64,000 bases of DNA from assembly GCA_020055645.1 (NCBI GenBank), contig CM034548.1, forward strand, positions 47,422,296 through 47,486,295, written 5' to 3'. This document shows, in pieces, positions 35,792-47,441 of this stretch. The position numbers and the translations under genes are program-made. Source of the stretch: Tomocerus qinae. Its lineage: Eukaryota > Arthropoda > Collembola > Entomobryomorpha > Tomoceridae. Each line of letters begins with the position of its first letter. Position 1 is the first letter of the stretch. The notes under the pieces were generated by a model. That model made no database searches. It was given only the letters and a program-made list of their open reading frames with translations, and was not told the DNA's origin.

Positions 35792-36223
35792 GTGTTGGGT
35801 ACGGACCATGACCTAACGGACGGACCTTAACGATACATTCCGCTAAGAGTCCACCTAAACTCAATCCATGCACAGTGGCACATAAGTTTAAATATGTGGC
35901 CAAAATTAAATCTTGCGCTAAAATTATCATTAATGGGGAAAAAATTACCAATTCCATAGTTGCCGATCAACTAGGTTGGTAAAAATTATTATGTTAGGAA
36001 TAGGAATTGATGCTAGGATGGGTTTACTCAGCAGTATTTAATTTCGAATTTACGTTTCACAAACAGGTATTTAATCTACGTCCTAATTGTGTTGTCCAAT
36101 TGATGCGGTGAGTTAAGTGTGAGGTTTAAAGGTTTTTGGTCACTATTCTCAATAAACTATCCTTCTTTATAAGTTTGGTGTAAAGTGTGTGTGTTATTAT
36201 TTGAGAGCCTGAATTTGGCTCAG
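35792..36223 (+). mobile_element. Candidate solo LTR with primer-binding-like site
   Basis: Begins TGTTGGGTACGG and ends TTTGGCTCA, fitting TG...CA LTR ends. It contains AATAAA at ~36152 about 70 bp before the end, and is followed 1 bp later by TGGCGTCGGAATGTTAC, which could pair with a tRNA 3' end. An 11-bp inverted repeat TTGAGAGCCTG (36201-36211 and 36250-36260) spans the LTR-leader junction. No second LTR or coding region was found, so this could be a coincidence or a solo/truncated LTR. Confidence 0.35.
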
Positions 36224-36260
36224 TGGCGTCGGAATGTTACAAACAAATCCAGGCTCTCAA

Positions 36261-37999
36261 CACACAAACGAAAATAAATAATTATTATATTCTCGGCTTG
36301 ATTCTTGACCAACTTATTCCTAAAAGGTGTAGCATAAGTGGGAGATTTCCAACTCATTCTTAAAGTGTGTAGCATGGGTGGGAGACTTCAATCCAAATTT
36401 CTAAACTTAGTAAACGCACTGGTATGGAGTTAAATTCCTAAGTTTAAGGGTTTGTTATTTAAAAATTAAAAGAATAATTTAAAACATTTTTGTAAATAAT
36501 AAATTTTTGAAGTTTGTTTTAAATTAGTTTTTAAATTTAAATTTTTTTTTTGAAATTTCAAAGCACCCTGCTATTAACCCCGTCCGTAGGACGGGTAACC
36601 TTACTCGTAAATTATATTAAGGAAACAAACAAATAAAAGTTTTTTGAAAACACTGATTCTAGCCCCCGCTGGGGGCTTAACCTTTCACGTAATACTAATA
36701 TTGTTGTAGTTATTGATTGAAAATTAAACTGGTATAAAGCTGTTAACCCAGCTTTAAACATTTTTATTTTAAACCACTGAAATTATTTTTATTTCCGACC
36801 GCAGTTAAATTCGACGTGGAAATATGAAACGATGTTGTTATTTCTGATTCTGAAACTTGTTACCTATGTCAAGGAAATTATACTATGTATGTGAAGACGT
36901 GGTGAAGACCATCAATGATTTCACAATTCTACAAGCATTTAGCCATCCCATTTGTATTCTTTTGTGCTATTTGTTTTTGTTGATGTGGTTTTATATACAA
37001 ATAAACGGTTGTATATAAAAATATTACATTTCTACCACACTGCATTGGCTAAAGGCCTAGTTTTAGTCAAACAGTCAAACATTCAAATCAAAACTCCAAT
37101 TTGTCAACCAGTTTCCACCCCTCCTACCCTACCTATACCAATGGTATGTCTTCTCTTTACTACAATGCCTAGGTTTTGGCCGTAGTGCAGTACAATAATA
37201 CTGATAGCCGAAGATCTGATCTGAGTCATATTTCAAACGTCAAGCAGGACACAGAGTGCCTAAAACAAATGTAGATATATAAATATATATTACTTGTCTT
37301 GTCGTAGAATATTATAGTAGAAGTTATACTATCCTAGAGACAAACGTTAAAATTTTTTTTTGCCAAATGTATATTCGTATCTCCATTGATATAACATTCG
37401 CATACGTGTGATGTGACATTCGTTGTTGCTGTGTTTGGTTGCTCGGCAGACTTCAAATTCGTAACATTCTTCTTATCCCTATGAGAATATATGTGAGAAA
37501 TTGGGAACGAATAAAATCTCTTTGGTCTTTTTTCAATTTCAGTCATCACTTATCGTATGAAAATATTTTTTTAATTTGCCGGAAATATTATACAAAACTT
37601 TTAACTTAGTAATCAAATAAAATCTACACTCACTACTCACTTTTACTACTCTTGTTTTGTTTCGCGCAGAGCTTATTTCAAGTATCCACATACAAATAAC
37701 AGTTCAGATTAGAAAACTGAAACTTGCATAGTTATGTTTTAATTCAAAAATGGGCGTTGTAATAGCAAGTAGTATTATACTTTTCTAAATGTTTTCGTTT
37801 ACCATGTGTCTTTTTCGTCGGTTAAATGCTTTGTTTTGCTTTGAGTTATTTTTGAAGCAGACCTAACAGGACGATAGCTGACATTAGTTTACCCGGTGCA
37901 CATCAATTCAAATCCAATACTTTAGTATACGTGTAAAACAAACTTGCATAAAGAAGGTGTCACATTGTGACAATTTACTAACTTCAAAATGAATGAAGT
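36261..37999. other. No recognisable gene; AT-rich low complexity
   Basis: Near-duplicate 25-bp blocks (GTGTAGCATRRGTGGGAGA) at ~36328 and ~36366 and an A/T-only run at 36440-36560. The CCGTCCGTAGGACGGGTAA hairpin at 36580 and CCCCCGCTGGGGG at 36663 are small GC-rich palindromes. Nothing supports a gene. Confidence 0.45.
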
Positions 38000-38101
38000 T
38001 TAATCCGCAAGGCATGTAAACCCCATAGGTTTTTGCTGTTTGCTACCCAAAAACCCACCCAAAAACCCGGGTTTTTGGGTTTTTCATGCCCTGTAAACCC
38101 G
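38000..38101. mobile_element. Short CCCGGG-motif hAT-like MITE, 86 bp
   Basis: The element 38008-38093 runs from CAAGGCATGTAAACCCC to GGGTTTTTCATGCCCTG. Flanks TTAATCCG and TAAACCCG agree at 6 of 8 bases. Inside, AAAAACCC units face GGGTTTTT units around CCCGGG. The end CATGCCCTG and the motif match the 62789 element, so both belong to one family. Confidence 0.6.
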
Positions 38102-38602
38102 TTACCATTTTCAGAAGTAATGTAGATAAAGTTCACCACTGAAAGAATATCCAAATTATTAGTAGTTTCTAGGCAGATTTATACAAAAAAGTAAAGAAAA
38201 TGTAATTTTTCCCCTTTTGACTATAAAGTATCTATAAAGCTGTAGTCAACCTCGCTTTAGAATTTAACCTCACTTTAGTATTTAATATTTGACCATACAA
38301 TCCATCATAATGATTGTACCTTTATTACTTGAAATGCAACATAGCAGTTATGCAACTGAAATTAGAACCAGAATTACAATGGGTAAACAGACTTAAATAT
38401 CTAAATTATAATTAACAATAATAATTAATCCTAATTAATTTTAATTTCGTCTTTAATGTACATGCGCGCGTGCACTTTTTAAAGCCCTCATCCAAATGCA
38501 TCCAACTGACATACATAAAAAATCAATGGAAAATCTAAGTAGGGAATTGTGCTGTTAAGCTAAAGCCCCTCCAGATAGCCTCTCAGATTTAACTGTCCTC
38601 GT

Positions 38603-39497
38603 CCTCACAGCAGGGCTGCAAAAACCTTCAATTTCCTCAGTAACCTGATCATGATTCCTCCCTCAAAATGGCCGCCGCTGCGCGGCGGCCATTTTGCGCG
38701 CGCGCAGCAGCCATTTTGAGCGCAGGGGGAGCAGGGGGGTGGGGACGGGGGGGTGGCGGGGCTACGCGCCCCGTAGGGGGCGCGAAATTTTTTTGAAAAG
38801 GGGGCACATGAGTATAGGAAAAGGACCTTAAAATTTCATTGTCATGTAATAATTAAATTTAAAATTTCCAAAAAATCTTAAAAATTTGACCAAAATCTGA
38901 TACCCCTCAATCCGGTGGGGGCAGTTTCTAGACCCTCTCAACCCCTTATAAACCTGTAGGGATTTCGTAGAATGCCGGGGCGGCCTTATTTTTCCGCGCG
39001 AAAATAAATTTTTTGTTGTGCACCTGCGCGCACGCGTATTGTTAAGTTAAGAGGGACACATACGCGTAGCTATGACACATCTATTTTCCTCTATTTTTCA
39101 TCTTTTTTCCTTTTTTCTTCTTCCCCTTCTTTATCCCCTTTTTTTCCTGTCCCCCCTTTTTTTTCTTTTTCTCCTCTTTTCTTCTCTTTTTCTCCTCTTT
39201 TCTCCTCTTTTTCTCATCTTTTTCTCCTCTTTTCTCCTCTTTTTCTCCTCTTTTTCTCCTCTTTTTCTCCTCTTTTCTCCTCTTTTTTCCTCTTTTTTCC
39301 TCTTTTTTTCTTCCTTTCTCCTTTTATTTTTGGCGCCCCGAGCGCTGCGCCTAAATTTCCTCGTCACGTGCGCTTATTTTACGTTACCACGCCCCCTTCG
39401 GGGGCGTGGTTTACATGTAAAACCATACGCAATGTTAAAAGGGTCTACGGTAACCTGGTTATCAGGTTACCGACATTTTTGCAGCCCTGCCTCACAG
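38603..39497. mobile_element. GC-rich palindromic hAT-like element, 879 bp, perfect 8-bp TSD
   Basis: CCTCACAG at 38603-38610 and 39490-39497 flank 38611-39489. Termini CAGGGCTGCAAAAA are inverted, with GTAACCTGAT further in on both sides. The interior is far more GC-rich than its surroundings and full of perfect hairpins: 38665-38695 (14-bp arms, AAAATGGCCGCCGC), 39386-39410 (11-bp arms, ACCACGCCCCC), 39449-39471 (9-bp arms). A long polypyrimidine tract lies at 39150-39325. No transposase. The 181-codon Phe/Leu/Ser ORF over the tract is an artefact. Confidence 0.9.
39150..39325. repeat. Polypyrimidine minisatellite (CTCCTCTTTTT)n
   Basis: About 176 bp of pure C/T on the plus strand with one interruption (A at 39216). 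The unit is 11-12 bp. Such mirror-like homopyrimidine tracts can form triplex (H-) DNA. It lies inside the hAT-like element. Confidence 0.95.
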
Positions 39498-41061
39498 TCC
39501 CTATTAAAAAAACATTTTTTCTCCTTAACCTTGCATAAAAAAGTAAAAAGGAAGGAAAAGCTTGCTTTAAAAAAGCAGGGCGTTTTTATAATTTTGACTC
39601 CTACCCCTTTTTTATAAAAAATGCGAAATTGGACTTTTGTTTCCTATTTCACATTGTTACGCGATGACATTAAGTTGCATAATATGCACGTATCATAACG
39701 ACACTACATACACACAGTAACAGTCTCTGTTGGTTACAATAAGAAAGATGGGGAGTATGCAGATATGTAGTAAGTACTTTGAGGAGGGCTAGAGGTTAAC
39801 AAATAAATAGCAAGTCTTTTCCTGTTTTCCAGCCACTACATTCTACACTGACGAGTGAAACACTGTTCATTGGGTATATGTTCGTATAGACAAGAGTATG
39901 CTCATAATTTGTTCTTATTACTACATAAAAGTTGTACACATATCCGTATTTGTATTGTATGTCGTCAGTGTATTGTGGGTACAACGGGTTCACTGAGATC
40001 TGTAAAGAGAAAAGCGGAGGAAAAGGAAGTCAGACGGATGTGATAGGATAGTGGGAAACAACAGAGAGGAGGATGGATGATGCAATTCCCAGGAGTTGCT
40101 CAGTGAATTGACAAAAGGAGACTTAGTAGCACTAGTGTCATTTAGAGAGTTGCCTGGGCATCAGCTTTTAATTCTAGTCTGTTTTGGCGTCAGACCATGT
40201 CAATATTCTCCCCTTAATTTCCATCTTAGAAATCCTCTATCGTTTTCACAAAATATGTTTTCCCCAGCACCTCAATGCTGACAGCTATCCTAGTGTGGCT
40301 CATGAATATCCCATTAATGTTTAATCTTACTGCTCAAATATTAAGCAAGTTTTGCTAAATATCGATTGCAGTAAAATAACCAAACGTTTATAAAAAACCA
40401 AACAAAGTCTATTTAGCACCTAAGGAAACAAATTTTATCTGACCAGGCAGCCCTCTTTGAAATGCAATGTAAGAGCAATGCAATGCTATGAAATTTCGTC
40501 TACTACTCGGATATGCAGGAGCCAATTTTTGGTGTTGGGAAGGCAACTGGAATGAGTTTTTACATTATAGGACTTACGACCGACAGATACTGCTATACTC
40601 TGGCAACTATAAAATGCCTAACGCAACTTTGTAGTTCCAAAAGAACAGCTAGCACTGTAGTCCACACACATTACTTATTGTCAGATCAGAGTCAAGCAAA
40701 CTACCCTGGCAGTCAGTTTAACATGCATTGCTAAAGTACGTTGTAAAGTTACCCAGCACAAAGTAAGGGAAGGAATTACTCCTATTTAATGTGATTCACT
40801 ATGTAACCCAAAACATGAAGAGACATTCAGAAAGAGCGAGTGCAACATTTTTTAGCGATTTTGTGAATATTACATCACTTTGTGTTACTTTGGAATTTCT
40901 TGTGGAAAAAGAAGAGAAATTACTGCAAGAGGAAGCAATGGCAATTCGATTGTATCAAACTGTGAACACCCATACAAGTGTATTATAGGTTAGCATATAA
41001 TTGCCAAACGTATCATAAAATAGACCAAACGAGAGGAATTCATCAGATATAATAGGGATCT
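39498..41061. other. No recognisable gene
   Basis: Short motif-free ORFs only. Confidence 0.45.
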
Positions 41062-41466
41062 ACGTCCTATCACCGAATTCACATCCCATTGAAAGACTTT
41101 TCATCGAATTCACAACCCACCTCAAGGCGACTCGCCGAATTCACAACCCACCGAAACCAAGACACCGAATTTACAACCCACCGAAGGGTGCCTTCGTTTA
41201 CAGCCTATAGCTGCCTATAAGATTTAGGAGAGTTGGCATTAAATACACAGGGAAGATCTGGGATTACTTTCGAGGAACCTATCGAGCGAGCGATGCAATG
41301 TCTGCATGGTTGTAAATGCTATATTGAATAGCATTCGGTAGGCTGTATTAGATGAGTTTAGTTTCGGTGAGTTGTATTCGATGGGATGCAATTTCAGGGA
41401 GTTGTATGTTCTGTCGGTTACTATCGATGGGTTGATTTCGGTGAATTGTTTTTCGGCGAATAGACG
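41062..41466. mobile_element. Element with inverted arrays of a 31-bp unit
   Basis: The left half has four units of CACCGAATTCACAACCCA-like sequence at 41071, 41102, 41133 and 41163, a 30-31 bp period. The right half (41358-41455) carries the reverse form (TTTCGGTGAATTG, CGATGGGTTG). Outer bases ACGTC(C)TAT on the left face ATAGACGT on the right, suggesting termini near 41062 and 41466. No clear TSD was found. The architecture resembles the MULE-like elements in this window. Confidence 0.65.
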
Positions 41467-41569
41467 TGCGGGCTTGTCCACGGCTATACACTACACATTT
41501 TAATGAAGACGCTTCAATTCTTCTCCGATCATCAGTGAAAAACGATAATGACAGTGCGACGTGCACAAA

Positions 41570-41790
41570 TTTGTAATCAGTGTTTTATTTTATCCGGCTT
41601 TTTTACATTTTAGCCAGCCAGGAGGCCATTTTATCCGGATAAAATGGATAGTGGCTAAAATGGCCATAGTCAAATTTACATGTGTTTTCATTTTGTCCAC
41701 TGGCCAAAAGTCATTTTAGCATGGATAAAACCATTTTATCCACTACCATTTTATCCACTAGCCGGTGGCTAGTCAAACACTGTTTGTAAT
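41570..41790. mobile_element. hAT-like MITE, 205 bp, perfect 8-bp TSD TTTGTAAT
   Basis: TSDs at 41570-41577 and 41783-41790; element 41578-41782, from CAGTGTTTTATTTTATCC to CTAGTCAAACACTG. The body is packed with CATTTTATCC and CATTTTAGCC units and their complements (GGATAAAATGG, GGCTAAAATGG). A single CATTTTGTCC is also present. No coding capacity. Confidence 0.92.
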
Positions 41791-44700
41791 AAATATCTGT
41801 AGCAGGTCATCAATAAGTATTTATAAAAATAAAAATGGTACAACAAACACTACAGTAATATTTTAGTACTTGGTTAATTTTTTACAAATATACAAAGTCC
41901 TGTCCTAGTTATCCTCATTGCAATTAAACATGCAAAATAATGTGGTAAGGGCGTACAATTTGTCTACTTGGCTAAATAATGCTTTGATTTTTTGCGTTCT
42001 GATTTCAGTCCTTGACATTAGATAGAAGACGGATGTGAAGAAATAGGTTCTTAGATATTTAGTAATATCTTGATGTGATAGATTTTGGTAGAAAGGAATA
42101 AGATGGCTATTATGAAACATCTTTAGTATTACTATGAATGGCTGTAGTTACCAATATGAAAGACACAGTTCTTTTCCATCGCTTTTCCTGCTTCTCACGC
42201 TCTAGAGTACATAGATTTGAGTGTTCGAGACTAAAATAAGCACAGTATGCATATGAGTTGTGACAGATGTATATCTAACTAGTGTAATACTTGAGTTTCA
42301 ATAGGTAAATCCCTCAATTTCGCCCAGTGTCACGGTTCATTACTAGAAACTCGTCTGTTACTCTCACTGGTCGTATATATTACATTCTACGGAGAAAAGA
42401 CTTTCTTCTCCTATTCATGACTTTTTCCTCCAACATCTCGCTTCGTCTCGTTGGTGTTTCTGGGACAGCCCTAGTGTGTTGCTACCTGAAATTTCAGAGA
42501 CGACATTCCTCTTTAAAAAAACTCTTCTTCAACTAGTTCTCCTCGAATACGAGCGTTGCATTACGTTACGTTACATTAGACTTGGTAGAAGAGTCTCTGT
42601 GTACATACATCTCAGCAGATAAAGATAGGTGGAAGAGAGGGGCAGGTTCTGCAAAGTACGGTGATGTACATGTATACATATAATAGTAGAGGCATGTGGG
42701 AATCGAGGGAAAGAAGGCATCTTTTGAAAATGCTTTTCCCTCACCGGCCAAAGTGTTTGCCATAATTCTCATCACGTTCTAAATTATTTCATGAATCACT
42801 GCAGCTTTTTTTCATTTATTTGTAGCTGGGATAAAAATTGGACTCATTTTTGCACCGAAATCCCTTTTGCCCCTTTTCTTTGCGACTAGAGTTGACTTGA
42901 CTCAATCAGTGCCATGCCTTAGAGTCTCACAACCACCCAGCATACTTAGTCCACACATACAGACAAACATAATACTGAATGAATCTCTGGGTGTATCAGG
43001 GCTTCATTTCGTTTCTGCTCAACACAGAAGAATCCGCAAGAACTACTACTACTTACTTACTTACTAGAGACACAAAATAAGGTTATGTGTTCTCGCAGTG
43101 CCTATTTCCCTTAGCTTACATAATACGTTACGCAACGTAATGGAATGTTACTTGAGAGAATCTAGTCGATATGTATTCTTGCTTTAGTGCTCCTGGATAG
43201 AGAACACACAACTAACGATAAGTACGAGTTCCTCTGCCCTCTCTCTCCTGCCTTTATTTTACTTGGCAGAGCTTTTTCCAGATTCCTCGTTCTCCTACAA
43301 AGAAGTCCGTTAGGTACTTCCTTTTTTCACAGATGAGACTACGAGACACTTGACTGTTATTATAGGCCTATTGGATGAACACTATATGCGAGTACTTATT
43401 TAGAGTAATATGGAATCAGCACCACTAGGTTTCCACTCTCTGTTTCTTTACTTTCTTTTCTCCGTAGGTGCGTTTTGTGAGTTTTAAAACTTTTCAAATC
43501 CCCGTAGATTAGGTGAGCAGAGAGAAGCTTCTCAAATCTTCCTAAGACCCGGAACCTGCCTACTATATAGTACATTGCTACTACATTCTCCTAAAAGTTT
43601 TTGCATGTGTCAACATTTCTTTTCCTTCATGTACGTACGTATCAAGTAATGTGGGCGCCACTTGCCTTGTCATCCTCCTCCTTTTCAAAACCGTTCCACC
43701 GAACTGCTTGCCACTGTGCTCCTCATTCCTATCCTTACTAAATTCTCAAGCCAGGTAAACCTACATTACGAATATTATAACCTCCGTATTATCCTCTCAA
43801 ACAATTTACTCCTCGCAGTACTCAATCCGAAGTATATAGGAACTTGCCTATAATATACACTGCAGAATCATCTTTTTTCCTTCTAGACGTCAACCAGTTC
43901 AGTAAAGATACACAATATCATGTGGCGTTGTCTATTGTTATATCCTTATTATCTTTCAAGATCAATTACTAAGATTTTAATTTGTTAAATATTAAAAAGG
44001 TGAGATATTAGTAATCGCAAAATCCTTTTTGGTCTACTTCCACCGGTAGGAAATCATAACTTTACTGTGTGATTAATTTTATATCATGACTATGACTTCA
44101 ATAAAAGAAAAATGTATATGTAACCAATTGTGCATAACACAAGAATGTCATTTTTGAATGGAGTATGTGAATAGTAGGATGTTACATTGTTAGCAATATC
44201 CAATGCATACCTATAATGCTCTACATTTAATTGTTTTCACTGCATTTCTGAATGCCAAAACAATTGATACTTTCTAATCTGTTTAGTGAAATTAAATATA
44301 GCATGCTTTCGGGTTGTCAACAGACTGGTCATTTATTTCTAAAATTATTAAGACAACTACCTACCTAGGTATTTCAAATGGCTCTAATTCAAGTTGTGTA
44401 AAGCCATCTTATGTTTTCAGGCCATAAAACCATCTGCTTGTAAACAAACCAAAGCTGCCAAGAGAATTTTTTGTTTCTAGATTGGCATTGGTCCACTGCA
44501 ATTCATCTGTACCCCAATTAACGATCTCTAACAAAAGCTGTTTATATTATGCATTGAAGCAGTAAAAGATTGGTTGCATTAGACTTTCATTGAACTGCTT
44601 GTCTTGTAAGTGTACTTATGTTAATCCGGAAAGAGGGTTCTCAGAAGTTATTTCTTTAGACGGTGTGTGTTCTTTTTTTTGAAAAGCCCATAATATTCGA

Positions 44701-46162
44701 ACGAACTATGTACTACTTGAATAGCCTATTATAAGGTAGAAGACAACATTGGGAAAGTTGGTGGAGGCGATGAGTAGTGATCCCCTGTTTGTACATTCAT
44801 GAATTGGTGTTTAGGTATATGCAGCCCATTAACTCAGTAAATGCCTTCTTATGAAACCGGAAAGTTTTAGCTATACTGTGGCATAAGTTATAGTTCAGCT
44901 TTTAATCATTATCTTACACAACATTCATCATGTTATCATTATTCAACCTCAAATGCTCCCCAATTCCCTCAGTACACATCACACATATACGTAGACTAGA
45001 CTACCAGGAACTGGGATGGCAACTAACTAACCAACTAAACTAACTAATGTTTGGAAAAGAATCAGAAGACGCTTAAGCTTCTTTTCTTGACTTGTCTTTC
45101 TTTTTTCTTTCTCTTCTTTTCATTTCCGTGAGCTCTTTCACTCTTTCATATAAAAAAGGAATCTCCAAGGGAAAGATGTTCTAATTAATGTTTTTTCCTG
45201 TAGCGCTCACAGACACGCCAAACTTAAGTGCCAGTCTGCCTGCCTTTCGAAACGAGAGAGTGGCTGGAGCGTCCCTCGTTTGACTTGGCTAGCTTTTCCA
45301 CACAAATGATAGCACACCTAATAAGATGTTCTATACGGTATTTGAAAGCACTTGGTAGAAGGTGCGGGCGGGTGTTAGAAATACCTACAAGCCAGCTAAG
45401 AGATAAGTTAAGTCAGCGAAAGAAAGGCTGAGATTCTTTTCAGCTTTTCAAAGGAAATGTTTGGTTTTGGGCTTTGCAACGGAAACAACTGGGCGGCCAG
45501 TTCCGTTTGTTCTAGTTCAGAGGTGGCAGCCGTGTGTGATTTCTCCTTCAGCTTTTTTATTGTCTTTCCGCATCGATTTAGATTCAATGTGAGCTGAGAA
45601 TACATACATAGCAATGGCAAAACCCTACATACACTCAACAGACAATACACTAACAATACACTCAGTGAAAATGGAAGCTTTGCCATCAAGTACTACATTC
45701 CAGCTTTCCCTTGTCTATGTCATTGAACATGAACCTCGTTAGGCTAAAACTCTAAATCTATGGGCTAAAACTATGAGAGGGTACCTACTGTGAACTTTTA
45801 GATTTTCACGCCAATTTCTATATTTTTAATCCCCCTTGGCAATGTTTTTATTTACTGTTCATTGTTATATTATTCGAGGTATATTGGAGTTCTTCGTCGA
45901 AAGAATTTTCATTATAAATGTCACAGTCCAGGTAATGAAAGCTATTATCTTTCAAATTAGGGGGAGAGCAACTATTATTAATAAGTAGAGCTATGATGCC
46001 GCTCAAGCCGTTAGGGCTTGCTTGCAATGTGACTCCTGGAATACTTTACCAAGTGCACAAATTTACACGGAGGCTTAGTGACTGACGGGTATTGTACCAT
46101 GATAGGGTAAAACCAAACGCAGTCCCGTACTGAACACGGTGAGGGGGCAAGGCTGTGTGAAC
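41791..46162. other. No recognisable gene
   Basis: Over 4 kb without a supported feature. ORFs are short, and translations show no conserved domain. A TTAC run near 43050 and pyrimidine-rich stretches at 42320-42530 and 45090-45130 are ordinary low complexity. Confidence 0.45.
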
Positions 46163-46254
46163 AGACCTATTGTGTAGCCATTAAATAATTAGACGAAAAA
46201 AAATGCTGCGCCTCATTTTAGCCTAGTGTAACATGGAGCCTGGGGCGCAGCATA
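46163..46254 (+). repeat. Hairpin-ended repeat, copy 2
   Basis: Nearly identical to 24515-24607 over ~90 bp, with the same 10-bp hairpin arms and the same loop apart from single-base differences. Flanks differ, supporting mobility. Confidence 0.7.
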
Positions 46255-46383
46255 TTCTCGTACAGTTTTAAAAAATCGCGGTATATTACTAGACTAGTAG
46301 CTCCCAGCATATGCGACTCGATTTTAAAAGGTATTATTTAGTAATAAAATCCTTGGATCCACGCGGTAAAATTCAAATTTGCC

Positions 46384-46566
46384 CTACCAGACATATAGTC
46401 AGATCAGAAATGGATCGAACTCGACTTTAAAGAAACGATTTTATGGCCTCATTTTTACATGTAAAAAAGCCTGCATGACGGCCGTTTATGTCGCATGGAG
46501 TTCGATTCATTTCTGACCCGACTATACATAGTTATATAGGTAGGAAAATTTTTCTCAGTCTGTGAT
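46384..46566 (+). repeat. CTAGTGAACCC-family tail fragment, copy G, split by a MITE
   Basis: CTACCAGACATA (46384-46395) and TACATAGTTATATAGG...CTCAGTCTGTGATTATA (46525-46566) match the contiguous tail of copy E. The MITE 46396-46524 interrupts it. Confidence 0.7.
46394..46526. mobile_element. 129-bp MITE with TA target duplication
   Basis: TAGTCAGATCAGAAATGGAT at the left faces its near-complement at the right (ATTCATTTCTGACCCGACTA), ~35-bp terminal inverted repeats with TA on both sides. The host repeat's uninterrupted form at 22.27 kb shows a single TA at the same point (ACATACATAG), confirming insertion. TA duplication suggests a Tc1/mariner-type origin. Confidence 0.85.
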
Positions 46567-46670
46567 TATATTATTGGAATAGTGAACACAGCACCGAACC
46601 AATCAAGAGAGTAATCTGATAGATGATTGTTAAGCTAGTGGCCTTGGTTAATAAATAATATCACATATAC

Positions 46671-47441
46671 AGGTTTCCCAGAATAGCATTCTGGTCACCA
46701 TCAGTTGAACTGACGCTCAGTAAATGGAGGCATAAAATTGTACACTAATAATTATAAACACAGAAGAGATGAAGCAATAAATTTACCAATCTATCTATGT
46801 ATCTATGTATGTCTGGTAAGAGAGCCTAGGAAACCTGCATACATTACCTAACGCAAAACCACTTCCCCAATTCCCCCCCCCCCCCACAACTGCACGCGTG
46901 ATATAAGCAGGTTCCTTAAAAGCAAAATGCGTTTGATCACTTCCTCTAAACCACCGAAACGAGTTATTTCATAAATTATTATAACTTTAAAACAAAATAG
47001 AAATTTATATAAATTGATTATTGGTGATTGAATGGAAATCATTAGCGAAAGGGAACATTTTGTAATGATCGTAATGTGCGTATTAATTAGCATTCAAAAC
47101 CTAATACAAATTGGTTATGCTGTATCTACAAACTAATTTATAGCATTTTTTAGTAGAGCTGTTCTTACTTATTACTTTCCCTTAATTTATTTGTAACAGT
47201 TTGCATACCTTCTTTGTAGAATTAAATAACAGTACTGATTTATCACAATATCTTAAGGGAAATACCGGCGATTTTTTGGGAATGTTTTTATTATTGTAAT
47301 GGGTGCCTACTGAAATTCTCTTGAGTGCAAGGTTCGCCTCTTAGCTGGGTTCACTAGTGCACTAATAAAGCCTGAAATTTTATGTCTCCATCTACTGAGC
47401 TTCAGTTCAACTGGTGACCAGAAAGCAATTGTGGGAAACCT
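46671..47441 (-). mobile_element. Fold-back element carrying CTAGTGAACCC copy F
   Basis: Outer arms 46671-46750 and 47362-47441 are inverted: TTTCCCA, TTCTGGTCACCA, AGTTGAACTGA, CTCAGTA(A/G)ATGGAG and CATAAAATT occur in both. Between them a minus-strand family copy (46754-47356) ends in TCACTAGTG at its head and TTATAAACACAG at its tail. It is bracketed by a 9-bp direct repeat CACTAATAA (46745-46753 and 47357-47365), a good TSD for the inner element. A C-run (46867-46884 area) lies inside. So an older fold-back was invaded by the dispersed repeat. Confidence 0.8.

Noticed and set aside
39072-39617. 181-codon ORF rich in Phe/Leu/Ser, resembling a membrane protein
   Set aside because: It is the translation of the polypyrimidine tract in the hAT-like element; the composition follows from CT repeats, and the reverse strand gives an equally long Lys/Glu/Arg frame.
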